Origin: JAJDTT01 sp965116695
Lineage (GTDB): Bacteria > Acidobacteriota > UBA6911 > RPQK01 > JAJDTT01
DNA: 64,000 bases
Direction: 5' to 3'
Assembly (NCBI GenBank): GCA_965116695.1
Contig: OZ220706.1
Span: 4,464,001-4,528,000 of the forward strand
A model generated the notes under the pieces. It searched no databases. It was not told where the DNA came from and saw only the letters and a list, made by a program, of their open reading frames with translations. The translations under genes and the position numbers were made by a program. Shown here piece after piece: positions 8,955 through 17,144 of this stretch; the stretch's first letter is position 1, and every line of letters begins with the position of its first letter.

Positions 8955-8998
8955 AATGTGTACAGTACACATTCACGGATTTGTGTCAACTGTACACA
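8955..8998 (-). promoter_or_regulatory. hicAB promoter with two operator palindromes
   Basis: On the minus strand, TTGACA (8989-8984) and TACTGT (8967-8962) are spaced by 16 bp, and the hicA GTG begins 7 nt after the -10. A perfect palindrome GTGTACAGTACAC (8958-8970) covers the -10. A second site with TGTGT...ACACA arms (8982-8998) covers the -35. Both share the TGTAC core, as expected for autoregulation by the HicB ribbon-helix-helix domain. Confidence 0.75.
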
Positions 8999-9242
8999 CC
9001 CAGGCTGCTTTCCCCGATGGCGGGCGAGTCTCGACTGCGTTGGCTGCCTGGTTATGGGAGACCGTGAGCACAGACCGTTGAGGTGGGCCAAGGTTTCCGA
9101 GTGGCAAGTAGAGAATGCTGTCGGTCTCGGCAGAAGTGTCGTCAGGAATGGACGGGGCTATGAAACTTGGTTGAGAGAATCAGAATCGAATTTGCGGATT
9201 TCTTTGTTCATACGGAAGACCGGTCTTGAGTCACAACCAGAA

Positions 9243-9635
9243 TCACGATCCAGAAGACTCGCTCCCCTCCGCCCCGCCGGAACCGAGGATCTCGTGGACG
9301 GCGGCGATTCCCTCCCAGGCCGCCGGAAATCCGGCGTAGGGCGCAATGTGAAGCAGGGTCTCCACGATCTCCCGCCGGGTGGCTCCGTTGCGGCGGGCCA
9401 TGCGGATGTTCAGCTCCAGGCCCCGCTGCCGTCCCAGGGCCGCCAGGGCGGCGATGGTGCAGAGGCTTTTGGTGCGCCGGTCGAGACCGGGCCGGGCCCA
9501 GACTTCTCCCGACAGGAAGCCGATGACGTAGGCTTCGAAGTCGGGTGAGATCTCCTGCCACGCGCGTTGGACCTGCGCGGCCTGATCCTCTCCCAGCATC
9601 TCCTTGAGAATCCGGAGTCCCCGTTCCCTGTTCAT
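9243..9635 (-). CDS. Carboxymuconolactone decarboxylase-family protein
   Basis: A 130-residue all-helical protein of the CMD/AhpD superfamily. The characteristic blocks are RTKSLCTIAALAALGR and the helix NIRMARRNGATRREIVETLLHIAPYAGFPAAW, which are closer to gamma-carboxymuconolactone decarboxylase than to AhpD because the CxxC redox pair is absent. The role may be decarboxylation of a lactone or a related small-molecule step. A good AAGGAG site precedes ATG 9635. It follows the SDR gene by 10 bases and so is probably the last gene of the desulfhydrase-hisI-hisG-SDR operon. The substrate cannot be read from the sequence. Confidence 0.8.
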   Translation of the reverse strand: MNRERGLRILKEMLGEDQAAQVQRAWQEISPDFEAYVIGFLSGEVWARPGLDRRTKSLCTIAALAALGRQRGLELNIRMARRNGATRREIVETLLHIAPYAGFPAAWEGIAAVHEILGSGGAEGSESSGS

Positions 9636-9645
9636 GTGTGCTCCT

Positions 9646-10422
9646 TCACAGATTCAGACCGGCGCAGACGTGAATGGCCTGGCCGGTGACGCTCCGGGAG
9701 GCGTCCGAAGCCAGGAACAGGACCGTTTCGGCGATGTCTTCGGGAGGGATCATGCGCCGGAGAGCGATGTGGTCCGTGAACTCCGCCCTCACCTCGGCGT
9801 CGGACAGACCCGTGGCCAGGCTCCGGTCCCGGAGGACCCGTTCGATTCGATCCCCTTCGACGGGACCGGGGCAGATCGCGTTTGATCGGACGTTGTAGGG
9901 TCCCAACTCGACCGCCAGTGTCCGGCTCAACCCTACGACGGCCCACTTGGAGGCGACATAGGGCGCCCTCAGCGGCAAGCCGATGCGGCCCGCCATGGAC
10001 GAGATGTTCACGATGGATCCGGACCGCCGGGCCATCATGTGGCGGTAGACGGCCTTGGCACAGAGGAAGGAGCCGGTCAGGTTGACTGCGATCACGTGCT
10101 CCCAGTCCTCCAAGGCGACTTCGGAAACGGGCGCCGTGGGACCGGCGATCCCCGCATTGTTCACCAGGACGTCGATACGGCCCCACTGATCCAGGATCGT
10201 GGCCACCGCCCGCTCGATTTGCTGAGGGCTGGTCAGATCCAGGCCGATGGCCAGTGCCTCCCCTCCTTGGTCTTCGATATCCCGTGTGGTTTCCTCGACG
10301 CCCTCGATGTCGGTGACCGCCACGCGGTAGCCATGCTCCGACAGGCTGAGGCTGATCTTCCGGCCCAGGCCCACGCCGCCGCCGGTGACCATGGCCGTAC
10401 GCTGCGTGTCCGTGTTTCCCAT
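9646..10422 (-). CDS. Short-chain dehydrogenase/reductase
   Basis: Classical SDR of 258 residues that transfers hydride between NAD(P)(H) and a keto/hydroxy substrate. Visible motifs are the cofactor loop TGGGVGLGR, Asp in VTDIEG (favouring NAD), NNAG, the catalytic Ser in NISSMAG, YxxxK in YVASK and the C-terminal SVTGQAIHVCAG. The start codon overlaps the hisG stop by one base (TGATG), so translation is coupled. The substrate is unknown; the CMD-family partner downstream suggests a catabolic or secondary-metabolite step, not histidine synthesis. Confidence 0.85.
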   Translation of the reverse strand: MGNTDTQRTAMVTGGGVGLGRKISLSLSEHGYRVAVTDIEGVEETTRDIEDQGGEALAIGLDLTSPQQIERAVATILDQWGRIDVLVNNAGIAGPTAPVSEVALEDWEHVIAVNLTGSFLCAKAVYRHMMARRSGSIVNISSMAGRIGLPLRAPYVASKWAVVGLSRTLAVELGPYNVRSNAICPGPVEGDRIERVLRDRSLATGLSDAEVRAEFTDHIALRRMIPPEDIAETVLFLASDASRSVTGQAIHVCAGLNL

Positions 10423-11300
10423 CAGTCGATGATCTTATTGAGAGGATATTCCACGATGCCCACCGCGCCGGCCGCCCGGACCCGGGGCACGATGTCGCGC
10501 ACCACCGCCTCGTCAATGATGGTGTTGACGGCGGTCCAGCCGTCGTCCGACAGCGACGAGATGGTGGGCTTCTGCAGAGCGGGCAGGATGTCGAGGACCG
10601 CGTCGATGGAATCCTTGGGAACGTTCATCATCATTCCCACCTTGCCCTCGGCGGCCATGGCGCCCCGCAGCATCAGCGAGATGTTCTCGATCTTCTGCCG
10701 CTTCCAGGGGTCCTCCCAGGCGGCCTGGTTGGCGATGAGCCGGGGCGTGCTCACCAGGATCGTGTCCACGACCCTGAGGTTGTTGGCGCGCAATGAGGAA
10801 CCGGTCTCCGTCACCTCCACGATGGCGTCGGCCAGCCGGGGAGGCTTCACCTCGGTGGCGCCCCAGGAGAACTCCACGTGCGCTTCGACGCCGTGGCGTT
10901 TCAGGTAGTCCCGGGTCAGGTTGACCCCCTCGGTGGCGATGTGCTTGCCGGCCAGGTCGGCCGGTTCGCGAACGGGTGAATCCTCGGGCACGGCCAGGAC
11001 CCACCGCACCGGCTCCCGGCTCACCTTGGAGAAGACCAGCTCGGCGACCTCCACCACCTGGGCTCCGTTCTCCACGATCCAGTCATGTCCGGTCAGACCG
11101 GCGTCCATGACCCCGTCCTGCACGTAGCGGGCCATTTCCTGAGCCCGGATCAGGATGCACTCGATCTCCGCGTCGTCGATGGACGGGTAGTAGGAGCGGG
11201 AGCGGAACCGGATCTGGTATCCGGCCTTGGCAAAGAGTTGGGCCGTCGCCTCCTGGAGGCTTCCCGCGGGAATTCCCAAAGTCAAGATTCGTTCGCTCAT
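10422..11300 (-). CDS. hisG: ATP phosphoribosyltransferase
   Basis: First enzyme of histidine biosynthesis; it joins ATP and PRPP to give phosphoribosyl-ATP. The protein of 292 residues starts at MSERILTLGIPAGSL. It shows the periplasmic-binding-like catalytic domain (DAGLTGHDW, then TEGVNLTRDYL, then DAIVEVTETGSSLRANNL with the PRPP-binding TETG loop). A C-terminal ACT-like regulatory domain ends DEAVVRDIVPRVRAAGAVGIVEYPLNKI (quoted in part: GAVGIVEYPLNKI). It is therefore the long, HisZ-independent, histidine-feedback type. The start overlaps the hisI stop as ATGA. The other his genes except hisI are absent from the window. Confidence 0.95.
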   Translation of the reverse strand: MSERILTLGIPAGSLQEATAQLFAKAGYQIRFRSRSYYPSIDDAEIECILIRAQEMARYVQDGVMDAGLTGHDWIVENGAQVVEVAELVFSKVSREPVRWVLAVPEDSPVREPADLAGKHIATEGVNLTRDYLKRHGVEAHVEFSWGATEVKPPRLADAIVEVTETGSSLRANNLRVVDTILVSTPRLIANQAAWEDPWKRQKIENISLMLRGAMAAEGKVGMMMNVPKDSIDAVLDILPALQKPTISSLSDDGWTAVNTIIDEAVVRDIVPRVRAAGAVGIVEYPLNKIID

Positions 11301-11695
11301 TTGGATTTTCCGCTCCCGTAGACCTTGGCCGGATCGAATACCGGCTCCGCAACGACGGACAGCTCGCCGTCCTCCACCTTCCGAAAAAAACAACTCCTGT
11401 AGCCCTTGTGGCAGGCGGCGCCTCCCACCTGGGTGACCCGGACCAGAATGGTGTCGAGGTCGCAGTCCACGTGCACCGAATGGATCCGCTGCACGTGTCC
11501 GCTCTCCTCCCCCTTGCGCCAGAGGCGGTCGCGGCTGCGCGAGTAGTAGCAGACCCGGCCGGTGCGGAGCGACTCCTCCAGAGCCTCCGGGTTCATGTAC
11601 GCCATCATGAGGACGTCGCCCGTCTCGTCATCCTGGGCGATGACGGGGACGAGCCCTCCCTGCTTGTCGAAGTCGATCTGGTCCTGAACCGACAC
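11297..11695 (-). CDS. hisI: Phosphoribosyl-AMP cyclohydrolase
   Basis: Third step of histidine biosynthesis: hydrolytic ring opening of phosphoribosyl-AMP, a zinc enzyme. The 132-residue sequence carries LVPVIAQDDETGDVLMMAYMN, the GRVCYYSRSRDRLWRKGEESGH region, VDCDLDTILVRVTQ and the zinc-cysteine block AACHKGYRSCFF. It is the cyclohydrolase only, without a fused HisE domain. I choose GTG 11695 because AGGAAGG lies 6 nt upstream; TTG 11701, which overlaps the previous stop, is an alternative. Its stop overlaps the hisG start (ATGA). Confidence 0.94.
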   Translation of the reverse strand: MSVQDQIDFDKQGGLVPVIAQDDETGDVLMMAYMNPEALEESLRTGRVCYYSRSRDRLWRKGEESGHVQRIHSVHVDCDLDTILVRVTQVGGAACHKGYRSCFFRKVEDGELSVVAEPVFDPAKVYGSGKSK

Positions 11696-11697
11696 CT

Positions 11698-12738
11698 TCA
11701 ACCTTCCTTTCCCGCGTCGCCGAACATGGGCGCCAAGTCCCGGTGGTGATAAAAGAGCGCCGGGGTTCCACCGGTGTGCACGAAGACGAGATTCTGGCCC
11801 TTCTGCCACCGGCCCCGCCGGACGTCCGCCACGAGAGCCCCCATGGCCTTGCCCGTGTATACGGGGTCCAGCAGGATCCCCTCCCGCCGGGCCAACAGCG
11901 AGATGGCTTCCAGTCCTTCGGGAGTCGGCATGCCGTATCCGGCGCCGATGTAGTCGGGGTTCGCCTGTATGTCCTCCAGGGTCACGGCCGGTTCGACTCC
12001 AATCAGTTCGGCCGCGCCGTTGGCCAGCCTGGCCATGTACTCAGCCGTGTCGAAAGGCCACTCGATGGGCATGATCGCCTCCAGAACCGCGTCCCATTCC
12101 AGCAGTTTGCGGCCCAGGAACATCCCCGCTCCGGTGGAGCCGCCGGAGGAGAAGTAGACGGCGTCGGCCCGGACGTCCTGCCCGTCCAACTGGTCCCGGA
12201 GCTCCATCAACGCCTCGGTGTAGCTCACGGAGGCCGCGAACCGCGACGCCGGGTCGGCGATGGTGAAGACCCTCTTTCCCTGGTTCCTCAGGCTGTCGGC
12301 CTTTTCCTTGATCTTGTTCCAGAGCGGGGGACCCATGGGTTCCGAGTTGAGCTCGATCCGGGCCCCCACCAGGTGGTCCAGGAGGAAGTTTCCCTGGAAC
12401 TCCATCTCGGCGTGATCCGTGGTCAGGACCAGATGGCATTCTAGGCCCAGCTTGGCCGCAGCCGCGGCGGTCTGACGGCAGTTGTTGGACTGGATTCCGG
12501 CACCCCAGACCAACGTGTCGGCGCCTTCCTCCAGGGCCCTGCCCAGGATGAACTCGTTGTGCCGGGCCTTGTTGCCGCCGAAGGCGAGACCGGTGCAGTC
12601 GTCCCGCTTGATGAAGATCCGGGGTCCGCCCAGCGCCGCACTCAGGCGGGGAAGCTCTTCCAGAGGTGTGGGGAGATGGGCCAGGGAAACCCGGGGAAGA
12701 AGGCCGATTCTGGCTCGAAGTTCCTGGGGACTGATCAT
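11698..12738 (-). CDS. D-cysteine desulfhydrase / ACC deaminase-family PLP enzyme
   Basis: A 346-residue fold-type II PLP enzyme. The lysine that binds PLP is in FGGNKARHNE, SNNCRQTAAAAAKLG binds the substrate carboxylate, and FSSGGSTGAG and VFVHTGGTPALF bind the phosphate and close the site. Family members release pyruvate, ammonia and sulfide from D-cysteine, or deaminate ACC; the sequence does not settle which. It is the first gene of an operon with hisI and hisG, whose coding regions nearly touch (3 bases to the hisI start). The role may be detoxification or nitrogen/sulfur salvage. Confidence 0.85.
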   Translation of the reverse strand: MISPQELRARIGLLPRVSLAHLPTPLEELPRLSAALGGPRIFIKRDDCTGLAFGGNKARHNEFILGRALEEGADTLVWGAGIQSNNCRQTAAAAAKLGLECHLVLTTDHAEMEFQGNFLLDHLVGARIELNSEPMGPPLWNKIKEKADSLRNQGKRVFTIADPASRFAASVSYTEALMELRDQLDGQDVRADAVYFSSGGSTGAGMFLGRKLLEWDAVLEAIMPIEWPFDTAEYMARLANGAAELIGVEPAVTLEDIQANPDYIGAGYGMPTPEGLEAISLLARREGILLDPVYTGKAMGALVADVRRGRWQKGQNLVFVHTGGTPALFYHHRDLAPMFGDAGKEG

Positions 12739-12896
12739 TTCGGGAATCGATGATTCGGAGTTTGGAAGCCGTGACGAAATTTTCCGGTTGCCGGCCGCGG
12801 CGCCCGCCGACGGCTGACGTCCACCAGTTTAACAGCCTGTGGTGAAACGACCCGAAGAGTCGGTCGTATTCCGGCGGAAAACCTGGTCAGGCGCCG

Positions 12897-14486
12897 CTAT
12901 TCGGCCATGGCCTCCTTGGCGTGGGTGTACAGCAACGTGCCCTTTTCGTCGTAGAAGGTGAAATCCATGCGGGCCCGCCCCTCGCCGGTCCGGCCGATCT
13001 TCATGAGCAGGAAACCGCCGGTGGGCTCCTCGTAGTGGTAGGGCTGTTTCACTTTTCCCTCGGGGTCCGAGGACTTGGGGTCGCCCGGAAAGTACCCGAT
13101 GATGGCATTGGCGTCGATCATCGAGCCGACGGAGAATTCCTGGAAGCCGGAGGGGTGGATGGCATGGTACTGCCAGTGGCGGTCCCCGCAGACCATGACG
13201 AATCGTTCGGGAGAGAACCGGTTCTCCGTCAACCAGCGGAAGAACTCGTTGCCTTCATGGCGGAATCCCCCGGGATTGATGTGGTTGTCCCGCTTCGAGC
13301 CGCTGCCGGGTCCCACCATGGCCGTCGCGGAGAGAAGGATCTTGAAGGTGGCGTCGCTCTCCAGCAGGGTCCGCTTGAGCCACTCCTTCTGCTTTTTTCC
13401 CCAGATCGTTTTCCGGGGACCGTCGGGAAAATCGTTGGGACTGCGGTAGTCGCGTCCCTCCACCATCCAGATCTGGAGGTCCCGGTTCACCCGCCGCGTG
13501 AAGTAGGTCACCGTTTCGGACGCCTGTGGATCGACGACGGGATACTGTTCCCGGAACATCCGGACCCCCAGCTCGTGGGAGGGTGCGTGGCCGGAACCGG
13601 AGTGCTTCGGGTAGAGGTTTTCCTTGGGGTAGGCCCCGATCCTGTCCTGGGCGTAGACGCGGGCCGGGTTCACCGGATCGGAGTCGTTGAACCGGTAGTC
13701 GTGGTCGTCCTTCATCCAGTAGGTGGCCACTCGTGCGAACAGGTCCAGGAACCTTTGCTGCGAGTACTGCTCCTGGTGCTTCATGCGCAACTGGTGCAGG
13801 GTCTCCGCCCGTCCTCTCATCTGGTGGCCGCTTCCGGGGCCGTCGTAATAGACGTTGTCTCCCAGACCCACGAAGAAATCGGGCTCCAAGGCCAGGATGG
13901 AGGCCAACGCCGGGTAGCCCAGCGCCTTGTCCGGTCCGCTGTAAGGCAGTTGGGAACCGCTCCCGGTGTAGTGGAATTTGCTGTAGTGCATGCAGGTGGA
14001 GACGGCGAAGCTGTAGGCGCCCTGTCCGGTTTGCCCGCCCAGGGTGGTGAACGCTGCCGCCGCCGATTTCTCGAGCCGTGACTTGTCCGGCCCGTAGACC
14101 AGGCGATAGCGGTAGCGGGTCTCCGGCTGGAGCCCTTCCACCTTGACCTTGACGATGTAGTCATTCTCCGGGAGGGCGGCGAGCCACTCGGTCCGGATCG
14201 GGTCCTTGAAGTCTGCCCCGGCCGCCACCTCGAAGCGGGCGACTCCCTCGATGCCCAGGACACCCGACCAGCGGGGGTCCACGAGACGGTTCGTCGAGGT
14301 CAGGCGCGACTGGAGGATGGCCGACGTGTCATCCACGGCTCCCACCGTCAGACCGTGGCCCAGTTCCATGGGAAAGGGGTCCCCGGACCGGGAGAAACCC
14401 AGGGTGCCCGGGGCCAGGACCAGAACCAGAGCTGAGGTCCGGACCGGGCAAACGATTCTCTCTGTAATTTCCTGGAAAATGGTCAT
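12897..14486 (-). CDS. Secreted PhoD-like alkaline phosphatase/phosphodiesterase, paralogue B
   Basis: A 529-residue metallophosphoesterase of the PhoD family (Ca/Fe-dependent phosphomonoester or diester hydrolysis outside the cell). An N-terminal signal-like stretch is followed by a fibronectin-like domain (residues about 40-155, with ETRYRYRLVYGPD). The metal-binding core follows: FFVGLGDNVYYD, MKDDHDYRFND, the CGDRHWQYH block and the C-terminal FTFYDEKGTLLYTH. It begins on the base next to the stop of an upstream close paralogue, so the two are a tandem duplication in one transcript. Its signal peptide differs from the paralogue far more than the catalytic part does. Confidence 0.88.
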   Translation of the reverse strand: MTIFQEITERIVCPVRTSALVLVLAPGTLGFSRSGDPFPMELGHGLTVGAVDDTSAILQSRLTSTNRLVDPRWSGVLGIEGVARFEVAAGADFKDPIRTEWLAALPENDYIVKVKVEGLQPETRYRYRLVYGPDKSRLEKSAAAAFTTLGGQTGQGAYSFAVSTCMHYSKFHYTGSGSQLPYSGPDKALGYPALASILALEPDFFVGLGDNVYYDGPGSGHQMRGRAETLHQLRMKHQEQYSQQRFLDLFARVATYWMKDDHDYRFNDSDPVNPARVYAQDRIGAYPKENLYPKHSGSGHAPSHELGVRMFREQYPVVDPQASETVTYFTRRVNRDLQIWMVEGRDYRSPNDFPDGPRKTIWGKKQKEWLKRTLLESDATFKILLSATAMVGPGSGSKRDNHINPGGFRHEGNEFFRWLTENRFSPERFVMVCGDRHWQYHAIHPSGFQEFSVGSMIDANAIIGYFPGDPKSSDPEGKVKQPYHYEEPTGGFLLMKIGRTGEGRARMDFTFYDEKGTLLYTHAKEAMAE

Positions 14487-16085
14487 TTAATCTGGTCCGG
14501 CCTCCTTGGCGTGGGTGTAGAGCACATTGCCCTTTTCGTCGTAGAAGGTGAAATCCATGCGGGCCCGTCCCCCGCCGGTCCGGCCGATCTTCATGATCAG
14601 GAAACCGCCGGTGGGTTCCTCGAAGTGATAGGGATGCTTGATCTTGCCCTCGGGGTCCGACGACTTGGGGTCGCCGGGAAGGAACCCGAAAATCGCGTTG
14701 GAGTCGTCCAGCGCGCCGACGGAGAATTCCTGAAAGCCGGAGGGGTGGACGGCGTGGTACTGCCAATGCCGATCCCCGCAGACGATCATGAAGCGGTCCG
14801 GAGAGAACCGGTTGTCCGACAGCCAGCGGAAAAACTCGTCCCCTTCGGTTTGAAATCCTCCCGGGTTGACGTGGTTGTCGCGCTTGGCGGCGTAGTCGGG
14901 TCCCACCATGGGGGTCGCCGAGAGGAGGACCTTGAAAGTGGCGTCGCTCTCCAGCAGGGTCCGTTGGAGCCATTCCTTCTGTTCCTTCCCCCAGATCGTC
15001 TTCCGGGGACCGTCGGGGAAGTCGTTGGGGCTGCGGTAGTCGCGTCCCTCCACGATCCAGATCTGCAGGTCGCGGTTCACTCGCCGCGTGGAGTAGGTCA
15101 CCGCACCGGACGCCCGCGGGTCGACCACGGGTAGCTGCTCCCGGAACATCCGCACGCCGAGTTCATGGGTGGGGTCGTGGCCGGAACCGGAGTGATTCGG
15201 GAAGAGGTTCTCCTTGGGATAGGCGCCGGCATTCGACTCGTCATAGATATGGATGCGGACCGGATTGACCGGATCGGAGTCGTTGAACCGGTAGTCGTGG
15301 TCGTCCTTCAGCCAGTAGGTGGCCACCCGGGCGAACAGGTCCGGGAACCTCTGCTGCGAGAACTGCTCGTGGTACTTCATCCGCAACTGGTGCTGCGTCT
15401 CCGCCCGTCCTCGCATGTCCTGGTCGGCGCCGGGGACGTCGTAGTAGACGTTGTCGCCCAGACCCACGAAGAAGTCCGGCTCCAAGGCCAGGATGGCGGC
15501 CAGCCCCGGGTAGCCCAGCTCCTTGTCCGGTCCGCTGTAGGGTGGTTTGGAACCGTGGCCGGTGTAATGAAAATAGGTGTAGTTCATGCAGGCGGCCAGG
15601 GCGAAGCTGTACGAGACCTGCCCGCCGGGTCCGCCCAGAGTGGTGAAAATCGCGGGCGGCGATTTCTTGAGTCGAGACTTGTCCGGTCCGTAGACTAGGC
15701 GATAGTGGTAGCGGGTCTCCGGCCGCAGCCCCTCCACCTTGACCTTGACGATGAAGTCGTTCTCCGGGAGGGCGGCGAGCCACGCGGTCCGGATCGGGTT
15801 CTTGAAGTCGGCGCCGGCCGCCACCTCGAAGCGGGAGATTCCCTTGATCCCCAGGACGCCCGACCAGCGGTGGTCGACGAGGCTCTCGGCCGAGGTGAGG
15901 CGGGACTGGAGAATCGCCGAAGTGTCGTCCACGGCGCCCGCCATCAGGCCCTGTGTCAGTTCTACGGGAAAGGGGTCCCCGGACTGGGAGAAACCCGAGT
16001 TTCCAAGAGCCAGGAACAGAAACAGCGCGGAGATTCCGGCCCGGCAGGACCGGCGGGTGATCGTGGTGGTCATGACCTCCTCCAA
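14487..16085 (-). CDS. Secreted PhoD-like alkaline phosphatase/phosphodiesterase, paralogue A
   Basis: A 532-residue PhoD-family enzyme and first gene of the tandem pair. The preferred start is ATG 16073 (MTTTITRR, basic, followed by a hydrophobic stretch), because GGAGGA lies just upstream; ATG 16085 is also in frame. The same domain order as its partner is seen: signal peptide, N-terminal beta domain, FFVGLGDNVYYD, LKDDHDYRFND, IVEGRDYRSPND and CGDRHWQYH. By eye about three quarters of residues match the downstream paralogue. It probably releases phosphate from organic phosphates in the periplasm or medium. No pho box could be identified. Confidence 0.88.
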   Translation of the reverse strand: MEEVMTTTITRRSCRAGISALFLFLALGNSGFSQSGDPFPVELTQGLMAGAVDDTSAILQSRLTSAESLVDHRWSGVLGIKGISRFEVAAGADFKNPIRTAWLAALPENDFIVKVKVEGLRPETRYHYRLVYGPDKSRLKKSPPAIFTTLGGPGGQVSYSFALAACMNYTYFHYTGHGSKPPYSGPDKELGYPGLAAILALEPDFFVGLGDNVYYDVPGADQDMRGRAETQHQLRMKYHEQFSQQRFPDLFARVATYWLKDDHDYRFNDSDPVNPVRIHIYDESNAGAYPKENLFPNHSGSGHDPTHELGVRMFREQLPVVDPRASGAVTYSTRRVNRDLQIWIVEGRDYRSPNDFPDGPRKTIWGKEQKEWLQRTLLESDATFKVLLSATPMVGPDYAAKRDNHVNPGGFQTEGDEFFRWLSDNRFSPDRFMIVCGDRHWQYHAVHPSGFQEFSVGALDDSNAIFGFLPGDPKSSDPEGKIKHPYHFEEPTGGFLIMKIGRTGGGRARMDFTFYDEKGNVLYTHAKEAGPD

Positions 16086-16435
16086 GTCCCGGCATCATAA
16101 CCGATTCCCGGGAGGGACGGCTTTCTTGCCGCCCATCGGGAGGGTCGCTCCCGTCCCAACGGTCCCTGCCAAGTCCTGACATTTCAAGTCCTGTAGGACA
16201 GACGACTTGACATCCCGCCGTCGCCAAACGAACCTTGGGGGACAGCTAATTTGGCGAAACTTGCAACCTGAGCCAAGTTTGTGCATCCTTGAATTTCTGA
16301 GGCGTGGCGATTTCAATTGCAGGTTCCGTTAACCGAAAATAACGGAATCTGGACAAAATATGGCAGCGCCTCAGAGCGCGAAACCGGCTGCCGAAACTCG
16401 ACGATCCCTCCTGGCAAGACTGGCGAACACACCTC
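16086..16435. other. Intergenic stretch, no gene seen, holds palindrome A
   Basis: About 350 bases between phoD paralogue A and the truncated IS1595 transposase. No convincing reading frame. It contains the 24-bp palindrome described separately and a short lower-GC patch (16320-16365), which suggests an insertion junction. Confidence 0.6.
16324..16347 (+). repeat. Palindrome A (recombinase-site-like)
   Basis: The arms TTCCGTTA and TAACGGAA surround ACCGAAAA. It matches the reverse complement of palindrome B (19027-19052) at 21 of 24 positions. Two of the three differences are a paired T-A to A-T exchange that keeps the arms complementary. The central hexamer CCGAAA is identical and lies in the opposite orientation to B. 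The layout of two short inverted arms around a 6-8 bp core is that of a tyrosine-recombinase core site. Confidence 0.6.
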
Positions 16436-16831
16436 TCAAGTTTTCAGGGAACTCCCGGTTGTGAGGGCCTGACGGATCTTCTTCGCCATCCTCAAGGCCG
16501 TGACACGGGATATCCCCAATCCCTCGTGCAACGTCAGCATGGAGGTCCGCAGTGGCATGTCCGAGGACACCATGTGAATCGCCAGCACCCAGGTCCTGAG
16601 CTTGGTCTTGTTCTGTCCCAGGAGAGTGCCCTTGCGAACGCTGAAATGCGCCTTGCAATCCTTGCAGCGGTAGCGCATGGCCTGCTGCCGGGGGTCGTGG
16701 CTTCGGACGTGGTACCAGCGCTCCGAGCCGCAGTCGGGACACGAGAGCTCTCCTTGCCACCGGATGGCAGCCAGCCATTGCTCGGCGGCGTCCTCGTCGG
16801 GAAACGTCTGGAAGAGTTCAGGCAAAGTCAT
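16436..16831 (-). pseudogene. Truncated IS1595-family transposase (N-terminal part)
   Basis: Only the first 131 residues of an IS1595-type transposase remain (full length is near 300). Present are the start MTLPELFQTFPDEDAA, the zinc-binding CPDCGSERW and CKDCKAHFSVRKGT knuckles, and the helical region ending VTALRMAKKIRQAL. The frame ends in TTGSSLKT just before the DDE catalytic domain, and no DDE residues follow in any minus-strand frame. It is therefore an inactive remnant. It lies about 90 bases from palindrome A inside the accessory island. Confidence 0.85.
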
Positions 16832-17144
16832 GATGGAACCTGCGGCGGGGCCGTTTCAACACGGCCCCTTCAGGGGAACCACAGGAAAGCCCGTGTGAGC
16901 TTGCCAGTCGTCACTGTCGGGTAACGAGTGCCTCGGGAAAGGGCTTCACACCGGGCTTCTCCAGACCCGTGGGGGCAGGAAAGATGGTTGGAAAACCTGC
17001 CCCCGGGTTCCGGATGTCGTCGCCGCATTGCGAAAAAGAAGGGGGAGGCCTGATTGCAGCCTCTCCCTTCTTCTGCCAAGGCCGCCGTTCTCACCTGACC
17101 CGAAGGTTGAGGAAGACACGACCCCTTGGGTTATTGGAACCCGC
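16832..17144. other. Intergenic stretch, no gene seen, holds two hairpins
   Basis: About 310 bases. GGGGGCAGG (16971-16979) pairs with CCTGCCCCC (16996-17004) around a 16-base loop. A terminator hairpin follows at 17033-17072. No supported coding frame was seen. Confidence 0.6.
17033..17072 (-). terminator. Rho-independent terminator of the secreted-protein gene
   Basis: A 13-bp stem with one mismatch (bases 17037-17049 with 17059-17071, 9-base loop) is followed on the minus strand by TTTTT (17037-17033). It lies about 70 bases beyond the stop of the minus-strand 597-residue gene and reads in the right direction. Confidence 0.75.

Noticed and set aside
16324..16347. Palindrome A as an ordinary transcription terminator
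   Set aside because: No T-run follows on either strand, and it closely matches palindrome B including a compensatory pair, which a terminator would not need.
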